Assembly (NCBI GenBank): GCA_023444055.1
Contig: JAEZRV010000060.1
Span: 6,043-70,042, forward strand
From: Bacillota bacterium
GTDB lineage: Bacteria > Bacillota > Clostridia > Acetivibrionales > DSM-1351
Direction of reading: 5' to 3'
DNA length: 64,000 bases
This document shows, piece after piece, positions 37,091 through 45,342 of this stretch. The position numbers and the translations under genes were made by a program. The first letter of the stretch is position 1, and the number at the start of each line of letters is the position of its first letter. The notes under the pieces were generated by a model that saw nothing but the letters and a program-made list of their open reading frames with translations, was not told the origin of the DNA and did not search any database.

Positions 37091-37996
37091 TTAACAAAGT
37101 TCTACTGTGAATTTTTCCAATAGTATTATTGGGTTGTATGATAATTTTGCCTTTCTTAAGCCTTCAATGCCCAAATCCTGTTCTCTATTCACATATTCAG
37201 TTTCATTCCAATGATTCAAAAGAAATTGCTGATTAATAAAAGGATATAGACCATTTATCATAGAATTTGCCTTTTCAACATGGATTACAACAGTATTGTT
37301 GTTTAGCATCTCACCTACTGTAAATGCTTCTGGCTTATCATCAACCCTAATTAGAGCGCCTTTAACATTTAAAAATTTATAGTTGTTTAACAAATCAAGA
37401 TTTGCCTTCCTTTCAGCAATAAGGCTATCATCTTCAAAATAATTTCTTTGTATTGACCATTTTTCTAAAATATCTATGCAATCTGATATGTTTTTATCAG
37501 AGATTTCTTCATATTTAAACGTATGAAGCTTTTTAAACTTATTTATATGATTTCGTTTTCCATCTAACTTTTTCCCAGAAAGAGTTGAAAGTTTTTGTAC
37601 AGAGTATATATAATCAAAGTTATCCCTATCTTCTTTTGCAATAAACTTAATTTCCAAATCCTCTAGGATAGAAATCTGTTGTGAAGCTACGCGGCACATA
37701 ACAAATTCCAAATCCATTTGGTAGAAATAATCTCTAAGCGTATATATTGCTACCTTTAAGTCTTCAGTATTACTATAATCACCTATCGGAAAATAGCAAA
37801 ACATTTTATTCCCAACAGAGGATATTATGCATAGAAAATTATTTATTATGCTGTATCTTATTCCATAATAATCTCTCCATATATAAAAATTTGTAAAGTT
37901 TAGCTCAGAGATCTGTAAATCTACACTGTTAAAATATTCATCAAATATTTTTCTGTCATTTATAGATATTTCTGATAGTCTTAGTGTAGTTTGCAA
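37091..37996 (-). CDS. DUF2156 family protein
   Basis: 301 residues of the DUF2156 group (GNAT-like fold related to the catalytic part of phosphatidylglycerol lysyltransferases). Visible family segments are NFTNFYIWRDYYGIRYSI, the KKLDGKRNHINKFKK block and the C-terminal GLRKAKLSYNPIILLEKF. The soluble stand-alone form is common in clostridia and its substrate is unknown. The start is TTG with GGGGGTGA about 8 nt upstream. Confidence 0.8.
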   Translation of the reverse strand: MQTTLRLSEISINDRKIFDEYFNSVDLQISELNFTNFYIWRDYYGIRYSIINNFLCIISSVGNKMFCYFPIGDYSNTEDLKVAIYTLRDYFYQMDLEFVMCRVASQQISILEDLEIKFIAKEDRDNFDYIYSVQKLSTLSGKKLDGKRNHINKFKKLHTFKYEEISDKNISDCIDILEKWSIQRNYFEDDSLIAERKANLDLLNNYKFLNVKGALIRVDDKPEAFTVGEMLNNNTVVIHVEKANSMINGLYPFINQQFLLNHWNETEYVNREQDLGIEGLRKAKLSYNPIILLEKFTVELC

Positions 37997-38128
37997 TACG
38001 TATCACCCCCATTTCCAATAATCAATATACAAACCCATCGTATTTTCACAAAACTCGTGGATATATTAGTATCTTGACAAGATGGTATGGATTCAGCACT
38101 TCATTCTATTTACTAATTGTCTCTACTT

Positions 38129-39250
38129 TTACTCAATATTATTTATTATTGAAATAAGGAATAATGCTGCATTTTCCATATCAGTTATTGATATTTGTTC
38201 ATTTACGCTATGAACCTTTGTCATTCCAATACTTAAATCCACTGATTCGATACCCTTCGAATTAAATATATTTGTATCACTTCCGCCACCAGTAACAACT
38301 GCTTTAAATTTAAACCCACTTTTTGATGCTGATTTTTCCAATATTTTAACTATATTAGCATCCACTTTTATATTAAATGATGGATATTCAAGTTGAACAT
38401 CAAGTTCAACATGCCCATTCCATTTCTCAGCTGCCTTCTCAAAGCACTCAATCATGTGTTGAGTCTGGGCATCAAGCTTGTCTTGTTGTCTACTTCTAGC
38501 TTCAGCTTCTATTTCAACTCTGTCACAAACAATATTAGTTGCAGTACCTCCATTGATAATACCAATGTTTGCAGTGGTTTCTTCATCTATTCTTCCCAAT
38601 TTCATATTTGATATAGCTTCAGCCATAATTGAAATGGCACTTATGCCATTTTCAGGTTCTATACCTGCATGTGCCGGTTTCCCTTTTACAATAACGTGCA
38701 TTTTATTATGTGAAGGAGCATTAACAGCTGCACATCCAATTCTGCCATCACTATCTAAAATAAAACCATACTTTGCATGTATTTTACTGTAATCCAAATT
38801 CTTCGCGCCCAACAAACCTATTTCTTCAGCTACAGTAAAGACAATTTGTATATCACCATGCTCTATGTTGTCTTCCTTTAGAATCTTCAATGTTTCAAGA
38901 ATTATAGCTATTCCTGAAGCATCATCTCCACCTAATATAGTAGAACCATCACTCCTAATAATGTCTCCATCTATAATAGGCTTTTTACCCATACCTGGTA
39001 CAACCGTATCCATATGTGCAGCTAATAATATAGCGGGAACATTTTTCGAACCCTTTATTGTACATATGATATTTCCACACTCACCGCCAATTTTTTCTCC
39101 AGCATCATCTTCAACCGCTGTGTAACCTAATTCAAGAAGCTTTCTCTTTAACAAATCACACATTTGTCTTTCCCTAAGCGATAAGCTATCTATTTTAACC
39201 AACTCTACAAATTCATTAACAAGTCTGGTTTCGTTTAACAATTTGACCAC
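38129..39250 (-). CDS. M20-family zinc peptidase, peptidase T-like
   Basis: 373 residues of the M20 metallopeptidases, closest to the peptidase-T-like group. Metal and catalytic residues: AAHMDTV (His ligand and Asp), GGDDASG (bridging Asp), AEEIGLLG (catalytic and ligand Glu), FILDSDG (Asp ligand) and C-terminal His in TKVHSVNEQI. A dimerisation domain lies between (about 180-290). Cytoplasmic, probably cleaving short peptides. The first start is GTG at 39250, very close to its ribosome site; a start a few codons in is possible. Confidence 0.88.
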   Translation of the reverse strand: MVKLLNETRLVNEFVELVKIDSLSLRERQMCDLLKRKLLELGYTAVEDDAGEKIGGECGNIICTIKGSKNVPAILLAAHMDTVVPGMGKKPIIDGDIIRSDGSTILGGDDASGIAIILETLKILKEDNIEHGDIQIVFTVAEEIGLLGAKNLDYSKIHAKYGFILDSDGRIGCAAVNAPSHNKMHVIVKGKPAHAGIEPENGISAISIMAEAISNMKLGRIDEETTANIGIINGGTATNIVCDRVEIEAEARSRQQDKLDAQTQHMIECFEKAAEKWNGHVELDVQLEYPSFNIKVDANIVKILEKSASKSGFKFKAVVTGGGSDTNIFNSKGIESVDLSIGMTKVHSVNEQISITDMENAALFLISIINNIE

Positions 39251-39461
39251 AACTCCCTTATTAAAATATTTAATAACTACGTTATTCTATATTTACAATA
39301 CTCAACTTTTCCCAATAAAAAGTCAACTTCCCATTGATAAATTTAGACAACTACATTTTAGCTAAAAAAGTTAAGCAGATTACTATAATATACCCAATTT
39401 ATATAGTTATCACACATTATACAAAAAAGTTTTTATAAATTTACTTTAATTAATTTATTAT

Positions 39462-39956
39462 CTACCAATCAAATTTAACTAAGTGCCCTTGTGTTTCTAA
39501 ATTCATAAACTCTTGTTGTCTAAGTACTTCATAAACTACAATAGCTACTGAATTAGATAAATTTAGAGACCTGATTCCCTCTTTCATAGGTATTCTAATG
39601 CAACTTTGTTTGTTATCCTTTAGCAGTTCCTCAGGCAATCCTGCTGTTTCCTTACCAAATAATATAAAGCAGTCATCCTCATATTTTATATCACTATACT
39701 TGTTAATAGCCTTTGTCGTTGAGTAATATAATTTATTATTGTCATTAATTTTTAAAAATTCATCTAAACTATCATAATATTTTATTTTTGCTTCATCCCA
39801 ATAGTCAAGGCCAGCTCTTTTTAAATACTTATCTTCTATAGAAAATCCGAGTGGTCCTACCAAATGCAGAATTGTGCCTGTTGCTGCACATGTTCTTACT
39901 ATGTTGCCCGTATTCTGTGGAATTTCTGGTTCCACTAAAACGATATTTAATGCCAT
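39462..39956 (-). CDS. trmL: tRNA (cytidine/uridine-34-2'-O)-methyltransferase TrmL
   Basis: 164 residues of the SPOUT class. It methylates the wobble base of tRNA-Leu isoacceptors. Marks: IVLVEPEIPQNTGNIVRTCA, HLVGPLGFSIEDKYLKRAGLDYW, LFGKETAGLPEELL and the knot segment IPMKEGIRSLNLSNSVAIVVYE. ATG 39956 fits AAAGGGA spacing better than TTG 39959. A terminator separates it from the CheX gene upstream. Confidence 0.95.
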   Translation of the reverse strand: MALNIVLVEPEIPQNTGNIVRTCAATGTILHLVGPLGFSIEDKYLKRAGLDYWDEAKIKYYDSLDEFLKINDNNKLYYSTTKAINKYSDIKYEDDCFILFGKETAGLPEELLKDNKQSCIRIPMKEGIRSLNLSNSVAIVVYEVLRQQEFMNLETQGHLVKFDW

Positions 39957-39996
39957 CAAATAACATCCCTTTCATTTTTCCATTTTAGATCTAAAA

Positions 39997-40025
39997 TAAA
40001 AAAGATGGCGTATACCATCTTTTTT
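39997..40025 (-). terminator. Terminator after the CheX gene
   Basis: AAAAAAGATGG and CCATCTTTTTT form an 11-bp stem with a 6-base loop; U-runs on either strand. Confidence 0.9.
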
Positions 40026-40088
40026 GTTTTAGCAATGTTGGTTTTTTGTAATATTCTATATGTATTTTATCAATTATGTAACTTTTTC

Positions 40089-40553
40089 TCAACCCTCTAC
40101 AGATAAATCAATCTCTAACATTTCAGTATCTGTTAGATGTAGAGGAATACATATAGTTTGCATTTTGGATTGGGATATTGATAAATTTTCACCTAATAGT
40201 AAAGAAGGTGGGGTTATTTCAATCCCAATGCCCTTGTTATAAAGTAAAGTCGCAGCATTTCCCAAAATCATATTTGTTAATTCAGATAGTGCACTCTTGG
40301 ATATTTCATTCAATTCTTCAACTGCCATACCACACATCATTGCCGATGCGATCCTAAAAGCTGTTTCCTTAGACATAGTAAATATAGTTTGACCTCTCAT
40401 TTTGCCAGTTATTCCAACCAAAATAACAACTGCTTCTCCTTTGTATGGAGAAGATCTGAGAAAGACCTTACCAAGCTTAGCATCTATATTCGCCACTTGC
40501 TGCAGCACTGTTTGACTAGCCTCAATAAAAGGGTTAATGTATTCTATATTCAT
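40089..40553 (-). CDS. cheX: CheX-type chemotaxis phosphatase
   Basis: 154 residues of the CheC/CheX family, which removes phosphate from CheY-P. The catalytic helix has the expected Glu and Asn (SELTNMILGNAATLL, residues about 89-103). It begins MNIEYINPFIEASQTVLQQV, typical of CheX. It lies downstream of spoVAE on the same strand and before a terminator, so it may be read from the sporulation operon; no other che gene is adjacent. A CheY is at 59.7 kb. Confidence 0.85.
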   Translation of the reverse strand: MNIEYINPFIEASQTVLQQVANIDAKLGKVFLRSSPYKGEAVVILVGITGKMRGQTIFTMSKETAFRIASAMMCGMAVEELNEISKSALSELTNMILGNAATLLYNKGIGIEITPPSLLLGENLSISQSKMQTICIPLHLTDTEMLEIDLSVEG

Positions 40554-40737
40554 AACAATCCACCTTATTATATATATTAAAAAACATTACAGCTGAAAAA
40601 ATTTTAATCTAAAAAATAAAATCATTTTTATTATATACAATATTTAATCATAATTCTATATGTTTTTAAAAATTTATCTTAAACACATCATTTCTACGAC
40701 ATATTTTTTAAATCATTCATTATATCAATATGTGCAA

Positions 40738-41094
40738 TTACTTCTTAACTTTTGACCTAGATGTAGCTGCCATTAAATATCCAAAAAATACGGCTGCTGC
40801 AAGTCCTGCTGAAGCTGCTTTAAAACCACCGGTAAAAACACCAAGTATTCCTATTCTATCAACTTCGTTAAAAACACCTTTTGCTAAATTATAACCAAAA
40901 CCGGTAAGTGGTATTGTTGCTCCTGCTCCGCCAATATCAACAATTTTTTGATATACACCTAAAGCAGCAAGTACAACTCCAGCTACTACAAATACCACCA
41001 AAATTTTAGCCGATGTAAGTTTTGTTTTATCAATAAGAATTTGTCCAATTGCACAAATTACTCCCCCTACTAAAAAAGCATTCAAATAACTCAT
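40738..41094 (-). CDS. spoVAE: Stage V sporulation protein AE
   Basis: About 118 residues, a polytopic membrane protein of the SpoVA channel that takes up dipicolinic acid into the forespore. Family marks: YLNAFLVGGVICAIGQILID at the N terminus and GGAGATIPLTGFGYNLAKGV in the middle. I take ATG 41094 (MSYLNAF). The ATG at 41106 lies inside a hairpin arm and has no ribosome site. The AAAGGAGG at 41147-41154 is separated from the ATG by a diverged hairpin module, leaving 11 nt when folded. Confidence 0.92.
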   Translation of the reverse strand: MSYLNAFLVGGVICAIGQILIDKTKLTSAKILVVFVVAGVVLAALGVYQKIVDIGGAGATIPLTGFGYNLAKGVFNEVDRIGILGVFTGGFKAASAGLAAAVFFGYLMAATSRSKVKK

Positions 41095-41154
41095 ATTTTT
41101 GTCCATGCTGCATATTTTACTTCTAAAATACTTACACGGACTCTATCCTCCTTT
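41095..41154 (-). repeat. Diverged SD-hairpin-ATG module upstream of spoVAE
   Basis: Minus strand: AAAGGAGG, 5 nt, arm GTCCGTG (41135-41141), inner GTATTTTA/TAAAATAT stem with GAAG loop, arm CATGGAC (41101-41107), 6 nt, ATG 41094. The loop sequence is unrelated to other copies, yet the layout and the 11-nt residual spacing are identical. The stem uses one G-U pair. Confidence 0.75.
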
Positions 41155-41223
41155 ATATGTTGAAATAGGTGTACTAATGTAAATACTTAGTTGTCAATTA
41201 TTCTTTTTGTCTTCACAAAATTT

Positions 41224-42243
41224 TTAGTCCAAACTTCTGTGAATACTTACTGCATGTGCAATTCCAGGTATCGACTCCTTTTGCTGTAAACTTATCGGAC
41301 TCATCAACGCTCCTGTTGCAATAAACAAAACTCTTTTCAAGTTTCCTTTCATTATTTCTTTATAAATATGTCCGGCAAATACAGTAGCAGAACAACCGCA
41401 GCCACTTCCGCCTGCATGAGTATCTTGTTCTTTTAAATTAAAAATCATTACACCACAATCATTATACATAGCTTCAATTTCTAATCCATTCATCTTTAAA
41501 ATATCTATGCATAATTGCTTACCGATCTTTCCCAAATCACCTGTGACAATTAAGTCATAATATTCTGGCACAAGTCCAGTATCTGAAAAATGTGTTAGAA
41601 TCGTATCTGCTGCTGAAGGTGCCATAGCAGCACCCATGTTATTTACATCAGTTACACCTAAATCAACAATCTTTCCAGTAGTTATTTGTTTTATATATGG
41701 ACCTGTTCCTTGTGATGATAATACAACCGCCCCCGAACCTGTTACAGTCCATTGAGATGTCGGAGTTCTTTGATTTCCTAGTTCTAATGGAAAACGGAAT
41801 TGCTTTTCAGCCGAACAAAAATGGCTTGATGTAAGACATACCACGTTATCTGCAAAACCTCCATCCACAAGCATACTTCCTATGCTCATAGATTCAGCCA
41901 TTGTTGAGCAGGCACCATATAGTCCAAAGAATGGTACGTTTGATTCTCTTAGTCCATAGTTTGCTGCTATGCACTGATTTAACAAGTCTCCGGCTAAAAT
42001 ATAATCGATTTTGTCATTGCTAAGTTGTGCATTCTGTAAGACTTTCGCAAAGGTTTCTCTTACCAGCTTACTTTCCGCCTTTTCCCAGCTATCTTCTCCC
42101 CAGAGCTCATCAGGGATAATATAGTCAAAACAGTTTTTCAACTCACCTTTACCTTCTTTTGGTCCAACAATAGATGCTGTAGCCTTTATGGATGGTGGAT
42201 TTTTGAGAACAATAGTCTGTTTACCAATATGTTTTTCTGCCAT
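41224..42243 (-). CDS. spoVAD: Stage V sporulation protein AD
   Basis: About 339 residues with a thiolase-like fold; SpoVAD binds dipicolinic acid for its uptake into spores. Marks: N-terminal GKQTIVLKNPPSIKATASIV, GPKEGKGELKNCFD, ACSTMAESMSIGSMLVDGGFADNVV, and HAGGSGCGCSATVFAGHI. ATG 42243 (MAEKHIGKQT) is the family start; the longer frame to 42300 runs through a hairpin module. It is between spoVAC and spoVAE. Confidence 0.95.
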   Translation of the reverse strand: MAEKHIGKQTIVLKNPPSIKATASIVGPKEGKGELKNCFDYIIPDELWGEDSWEKAESKLVRETFAKVLQNAQLSNDKIDYILAGDLLNQCIAANYGLRESNVPFFGLYGACSTMAESMSIGSMLVDGGFADNVVCLTSSHFCSAEKQFRFPLELGNQRTPTSQWTVTGSGAVVLSSQGTGPYIKQITTGKIVDLGVTDVNNMGAAMAPSAADTILTHFSDTGLVPEYYDLIVTGDLGKIGKQLCIDILKMNGLEIEAMYNDCGVMIFNLKEQDTHAGGSGCGCSATVFAGHIYKEIMKGNLKRVLFIATGALMSPISLQQKESIPGIAHAVSIHRSLD

Positions 42244-42340
42244 GGATAGATATGCCCATGCCCAACATTTCAAATACAAGAACATTAATGAAATGTGCAT
42301 TTTCTTTACAGAAAATAGTATGGGCTAGGTACCCCCTTTT
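42244..42340 (-). repeat. SD-hairpin-ATG module upstream of spoVAD
   Basis: Minus strand: AAAGGGGGT (42331-42339), 5 nt, arm GCCCAT (42320-42325), internal TTTTCTGTAAAGAAAA hairpin, an ACATTTC/GAAATGT pairing, arm ATGGGC (42254-42259), 10 nt, ATG. Here the decoy ATG is replaced by ATA, and the residual spacing is 15 nt, so this copy departs from the others. Confidence 0.75.
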
Positions 42341-42387
42341 CTATTTTTTTATTTCTTTTCGGGTCTCAATGTTCTTATATAAATCAA

Positions 42388-42831
42388 TTACATAATAAAA
42401 TAATGAACTACTCCTGCAATCATAGCAGCACACATTCCGAATACTATTACAGGTCCAGCGATTACAAACATTTTTGCTCCCACACCCATAACATATCCCT
42501 CTGTCTTAAATTCCATTGCCGGTGATACAACTGAGTTAGCGAAACCTGTGATCGGTACGATTGAACCTGCCCCTGCATATTTTCCTATTAAATTATATAC
42601 ATTAATACCTGTTAAAAAAGCACCTAAGAAGATCATTATAATAGTTGTAATACTTGACACTATTTCTAAATCCATCCCTCTTGCTTTGAGCAAATTAGTA
42701 ATTAATTGCCCAATATCGCAAATAAGGCCTCCTACGACAAACGCTTTTATTAAATTTATAAATAATTTTGAATTTGGTGAAACGCTCTTCACATGTTCTG
42801 CGTATTCTTCCTTTGTAAAAACTTTTTTCAT
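42388..42831 (-). CDS. spoVAC: Stage V sporulation protein AC
   Basis: About 147 residues, polytopic; SpoVAC is a membrane component of the dipicolinic acid channel and acts as a mechanosensitive channel in Bacillus. Marks: YAEHVKSVSPNSKLFINLIK, FVVGGLICDIGQLITN, GSIVPITGFANSVVSPAMEF and TEGYVMGVGAKMFVIAGPVI. ATG 42831 (MKKVFTKEEY) is chosen. The frame from GTG 42894 (MPSPCHF...) starts on top of the SD and crosses the hairpin module, so it is not credible. Confidence 0.95.
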   Translation of the reverse strand: MKKVFTKEEYAEHVKSVSPNSKLFINLIKAFVVGGLICDIGQLITNLLKARGMDLEIVSSITTIIMIFLGAFLTGINVYNLIGKYAGAGSIVPITGFANSVVSPAMEFKTEGYVMGVGAKMFVIAGPVIVFGMCAAMIAGVVHYFIM

Positions 42832-42902
42832 AAATATGTCCATGTCCCACCTTCTACACAAAACTAAATGACAGAAATGACATGGACTCGGCACCTCCTT
42901 TT
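42832..42902 (-). repeat. SD-hairpin-ATG module upstream of spoVAC
   Basis: Minus strand: AAGGAGGT (42893-42900), GCCGA, arm GTCCATGTC (42879-42887), loop, arm GACATGGAC (42838-42846), ATATTT, ATG. The stem is a perfect 9 bp. Total SD-ATG gap is 61 nt, of which 50 is hairpin, leaving 11. A decoy ATG in the first arm lies 9 nt from the SD and opens a 9-codon frame. Confidence 0.85.
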
Positions 42903-43061
42903 ATAATTTTCTTTTCAACTTCCTCCATAAATAAAAATAAGATATAAATCAATATATCTTATTCTTAACAAAATAAATAAAAATTATTATTAAATTATCT
43001 GCAACACATTTTTTACCAATTAAATGACACCAATAATTAATTTAGACAAAAATAAAATAAA

Positions 43062-43226
43062 CTAATCTAACCTTTCTGTTATCTCAAATACATAAACAGC
43101 TCTACTTGGATTTTTGCCAGAACTCATGTTTAAAATTGTAACGAGTGTAATAATACCACCTAATATTAAAACTAACAAAGCAATTAATATTAATTTTTTC
43201 TTATTTAAATCCGTAATTTTAAGCAT
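43062..43226 (-). CDS. 54-residue single-span membrane protein between sigF and spoVAC
   Basis: The frame reads MLKITDLNKKKLILIALLVL then ILGGIITLVTILNMSSGKNP and ends SRAVYVFEITERLD. A basic N terminus precedes one membrane helix (about 11-33), with a short outer tail. GAGGAT lies about 8 nt before the ATG. It is inside the sporulation operon, 35 bases after sigF, and is probably expressed with it. I do not recognise a family. Its place suggests a forespore-membrane role; this is inferred from position only. Confidence 0.6.
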   Translation of the reverse strand: MLKITDLNKKKLILIALLVLILGGIITLVTILNMSSGKNPSRAVYVFEITERLD

Positions 43227-43261
43227 CTTGTATATCCTCTATATTGCCGTAATATTATGTC

Positions 43262-44008
43262 TTAATTATTATTTGCTATCATTTTATGCTTAATATCATT
43301 TAGAATTTTTTTCTCAATACGAGATACTTGTACCTGTGAAATTCCTAATAACTTTGCTATTTGCACCTGAGTCTTTTCTTTAAAATATCGTAGTATTATT
43401 ATTTGTCTTTCTCTTGTATCTAATGTATCAAGAATTTGTCTAATTGCAATTTTATCAATCAAGTCCAATTCAGTATTATTGTTATCAGCATCTATTCTAT
43501 CTATTAATAGTATTGGTGAATTATCACCATCCCCAATGGTACTGTATAATGATTCAGGCGTACATCCTGCTTCAAGAGCCATGACCAAGTCTTCTGGTGA
43601 AACATTCATATTTGAAGCTATTTCATTTATAGTAGGTTCTCTGCCTAATTCCTTGCACATTATCTCTTTTGTTATTCGAGCCTTAGACGATATCTCTTTG
43701 AGTGATCTGCTAACCTTTATTATTCCATCATCTCTTATAAATCGTTTTATTTCTCCAATTATCATAGGAACGGCATATGTAGAAAACTTTACATTGTAAG
43801 ATGAATCAAACTTATTTATAGCTTTAATTAATCCAATGCTACCTATCTGAAATAAATCCTCAATTTCATATCCCCTATTCTGGAATCTTTTAACAATGCT
43901 CCAAATAAGACCCACATTTTTTTCAACTAAGATTGTTTGTGCCTGTTTATTTCCAGCTTTAGCATCTTCAATAAGTATTTTTACCTCTTCATCCGTTATA
44001 TCTTTCAT
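43262..44008 (-). CDS. sigF: RNA polymerase sigma-F factor
   Basis: 248 residues; the first forespore-specific sigma factor. Region 2 (GLIWSIVKRFQNRGYEIEDL then FQIGSIGLIKAINKFDSSYN), region 3 and region 4 (LDTRERQIIILRYFKEKTQV, with SQVQVSRIEKKIL) are intact. It is held inactive by SpoIIAB and released by SpoIIAA, both encoded just upstream. Unusually, about 325 bases of repetitive sequence separate it from spoIIAB. Ribosome site AGGAAGG about 11 nt before the ATG. Confidence 0.96.
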   Translation of the reverse strand: MKDITDEEVKILIEDAKAGNKQAQTILVEKNVGLIWSIVKRFQNRGYEIEDLFQIGSIGLIKAINKFDSSYNVKFSTYAVPMIIGEIKRFIRDDGIIKVSRSLKEISSKARITKEIMCKELGREPTINEIASNMNVSPEDLVMALEAGCTPESLYSTIGDGDNSPILLIDRIDADNNNTELDLIDKIAIRQILDTLDTRERQIIILRYFKEKTQVQIAKLLGISQVQVSRIEKKILNDIKHKMIANNN

Positions 44009-44333
44009 AGCTTTCTAAACCTTCCTGTCACATATTTTTATAAACCCTTTGCAGATACATGTCAAAATGTAATTAAACTATTTCTTCTAGATTATTAGCA
44101 TAAATATGCATTTATATACATTAATTACACTTATTTACATTAAATATTAACATTACCCGCTATCCTCTAGCCCGAACTACGAACTGCATGCTAGAAATAA
44201 GGGCTGCTCTGCCGAGCACGAGCTAAGTCTTCTTTCCCCTTCGTGCCATTTCTAATCTCCTGCTCTGCCGAGCATAAGCTAAGAACTGCCTCCTCGGAAT
44301 AAGGGCGACTAAGCCCGGAAAACTACATCCGGG
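44009..44333. other. GC-richer mosaic-repeat insertion between spoIIAB and sigF
   Basis: In most spore formers spoIIAB and sigF nearly touch. Here 44161-44333 is visibly richer in G+C than all flanks and built of duplicated blocks: TGCTCTGCCGAGCA (44205, 44261), GAACTGC with ATAAGGGC (44181, 44283) and GCTAAGTCTTCTTT (44222, 44333; the last includes the 3' end of spoIIAB). An AGCCCGGA/TCCGGGCT stem directly follows the spoIIAB stop. A tiny frame (MARRGKKT, with AGGAG upstream) repeats the spoIIAB tail. No real gene is seen. Confidence 0.7.
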
Positions 44334-44762
44334 CTAAGTCTTCTTTAGTTTTTTGAACATTGTGACAGTGGTACCCATTTCCAGTTCGGATACAATTTCG
44401 ACACCATCCATAAAGCTCTCCATAACGGTAAAACCCATTCCAGAACGCTCCATGTCTGGTTTTGACGTATATAAAGGTTGTCTTGCCAACTCAACATCCT
44501 CTATTCCTTTTCCTTTATCTGATATAATAATTTCAATCCCCTCATCAAACAGCCTACATTGCATTTTTACTATCCCAGAGTCATTTTCATACCCATGTAT
44601 TATTGCATTAGTTACCGCCTCAGAAACAGCAGTTTTTATATCGGCCAGCTCTTCTACTGTTGGGTCAAGCTGTGATGCAAAAGCGGCTGCTACGACCCTG
44701 CTGAAAGCCTCATTATTAGATTTACTCATAAATTCCAGCTTCATTTCATTTATTAGCTGCAT
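44334..44762 (-). CDS. spoIIAB: Anti-sigma F factor (serine kinase)
   Basis: About 142 residues of the GHKL ATPase fold. It binds and inhibits sigma-F and phosphorylates SpoIIAA. N box SEAVTNAIIHGYEN, G1 ISDKGKGIED and G2 ERSGMGFTVMESF are present. ATG 44762 (MQLINEMKLEFMSKSNNEAF) is chosen to match the family and has GAGGAAG 7-8 nt upstream; the longer frame to 44864 has an atypical N terminus. About 200 bases separate it from spoIIAA, more than usual. Confidence 0.95.
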   Translation of the reverse strand: MQLINEMKLEFMSKSNNEAFSRVVAAAFASQLDPTVEELADIKTAVSEAVTNAIIHGYENDSGIVKMQCRLFDEGIEIIISDKGKGIEDVELARQPLYTSKPDMERSGMGFTVMESFMDGVEIVSELEMGTTVTMFKKLKKT

Positions 44763-44967
44763 ATTTTCTTCCTCACTCTCATATTGACATTTAAAATTTA
44801 TATCAATGTTATTACTATTCTTATGTAAACCATCAAAACAATACCATGCTTTCATTAAGTGCACTGATTAGCTTGTGATATTATAGTAATAGCCATAGCC
44901 TTATATACTTAAACTTACACGAAATACTTACAAATGCGGCATAAATGTTAGCACTTCTTTGTATCAA

Positions 44968-45309
44968 TTATCCGCACATGCTTGAAATAGCTTTGTCCAG
45001 ATCGTTATAAGCAGGAATAATTTTTAGTATTCCTGACATTTCAAATATTTGCATTATCTTTGGATTTGCGTTTATAATAGCTGCTTTGCCGTTTAACTTT
45101 TGAATATTTTTATATCTTCCAACAATTATACCGATTCCAGAGCTATCCATAAAATTGACATTAGAAAAATCAAAAATTATATTTTTGACAGTTGCCTTTA
45201 CTAGTTCGTTATCTATTTTTTGTCTTAAATACTGAGCAGAATGATGATCCATATCTTCCATAATTCTTATTATAAGAGTTGTACCCTTTTTTGAAAGCTT
45301 AATATCCAA
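44968..45309 (-). CDS. spoIIAA: Anti-sigma F factor antagonist
   Basis: 113 residues of the STAS fold. In its unphosphorylated form it displaces sigma-F from SpoIIAB. The phosphorylation site is in NFMDSSGIGIIVGRYK (first Ser of DSSG). Start TTG with AAAGGAGG 9 nt upstream. It is the first gene of the spoIIA operon; a terminator lies upstream after whiA, so its promoter should be within about 60 bases, but I cannot point to a clear sigma-H box. Confidence 0.94.
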   Translation of the reverse strand: MDIKLSKKGTTLIIRIMEDMDHHSAQYLRQKIDNELVKATVKNIIFDFSNVNFMDSSGIGIIVGRYKNIQKLNGKAAIINANPKIMQIFEMSGILKIIPAYNDLDKAISSMCG

Positions 45310-45342
45310 AGCAAATTTCCTCCTTTATTAATTAACAAAATA

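Noticed and set aside
42832..42894. MPSPCHF-type N-terminal extension of SpoVAC as a real leader peptide
   Set aside because: The GTG adjoins the SD directly, the same extension appears on unrelated proteins, and the SpoVAC family starts at MKKVF-like positions.
44242..44268. Eight-codon frame MARRGKKT as a gene
   Set aside because: It arises from duplication of the spoIIAB 3' end and is too short to support as a coding gene.
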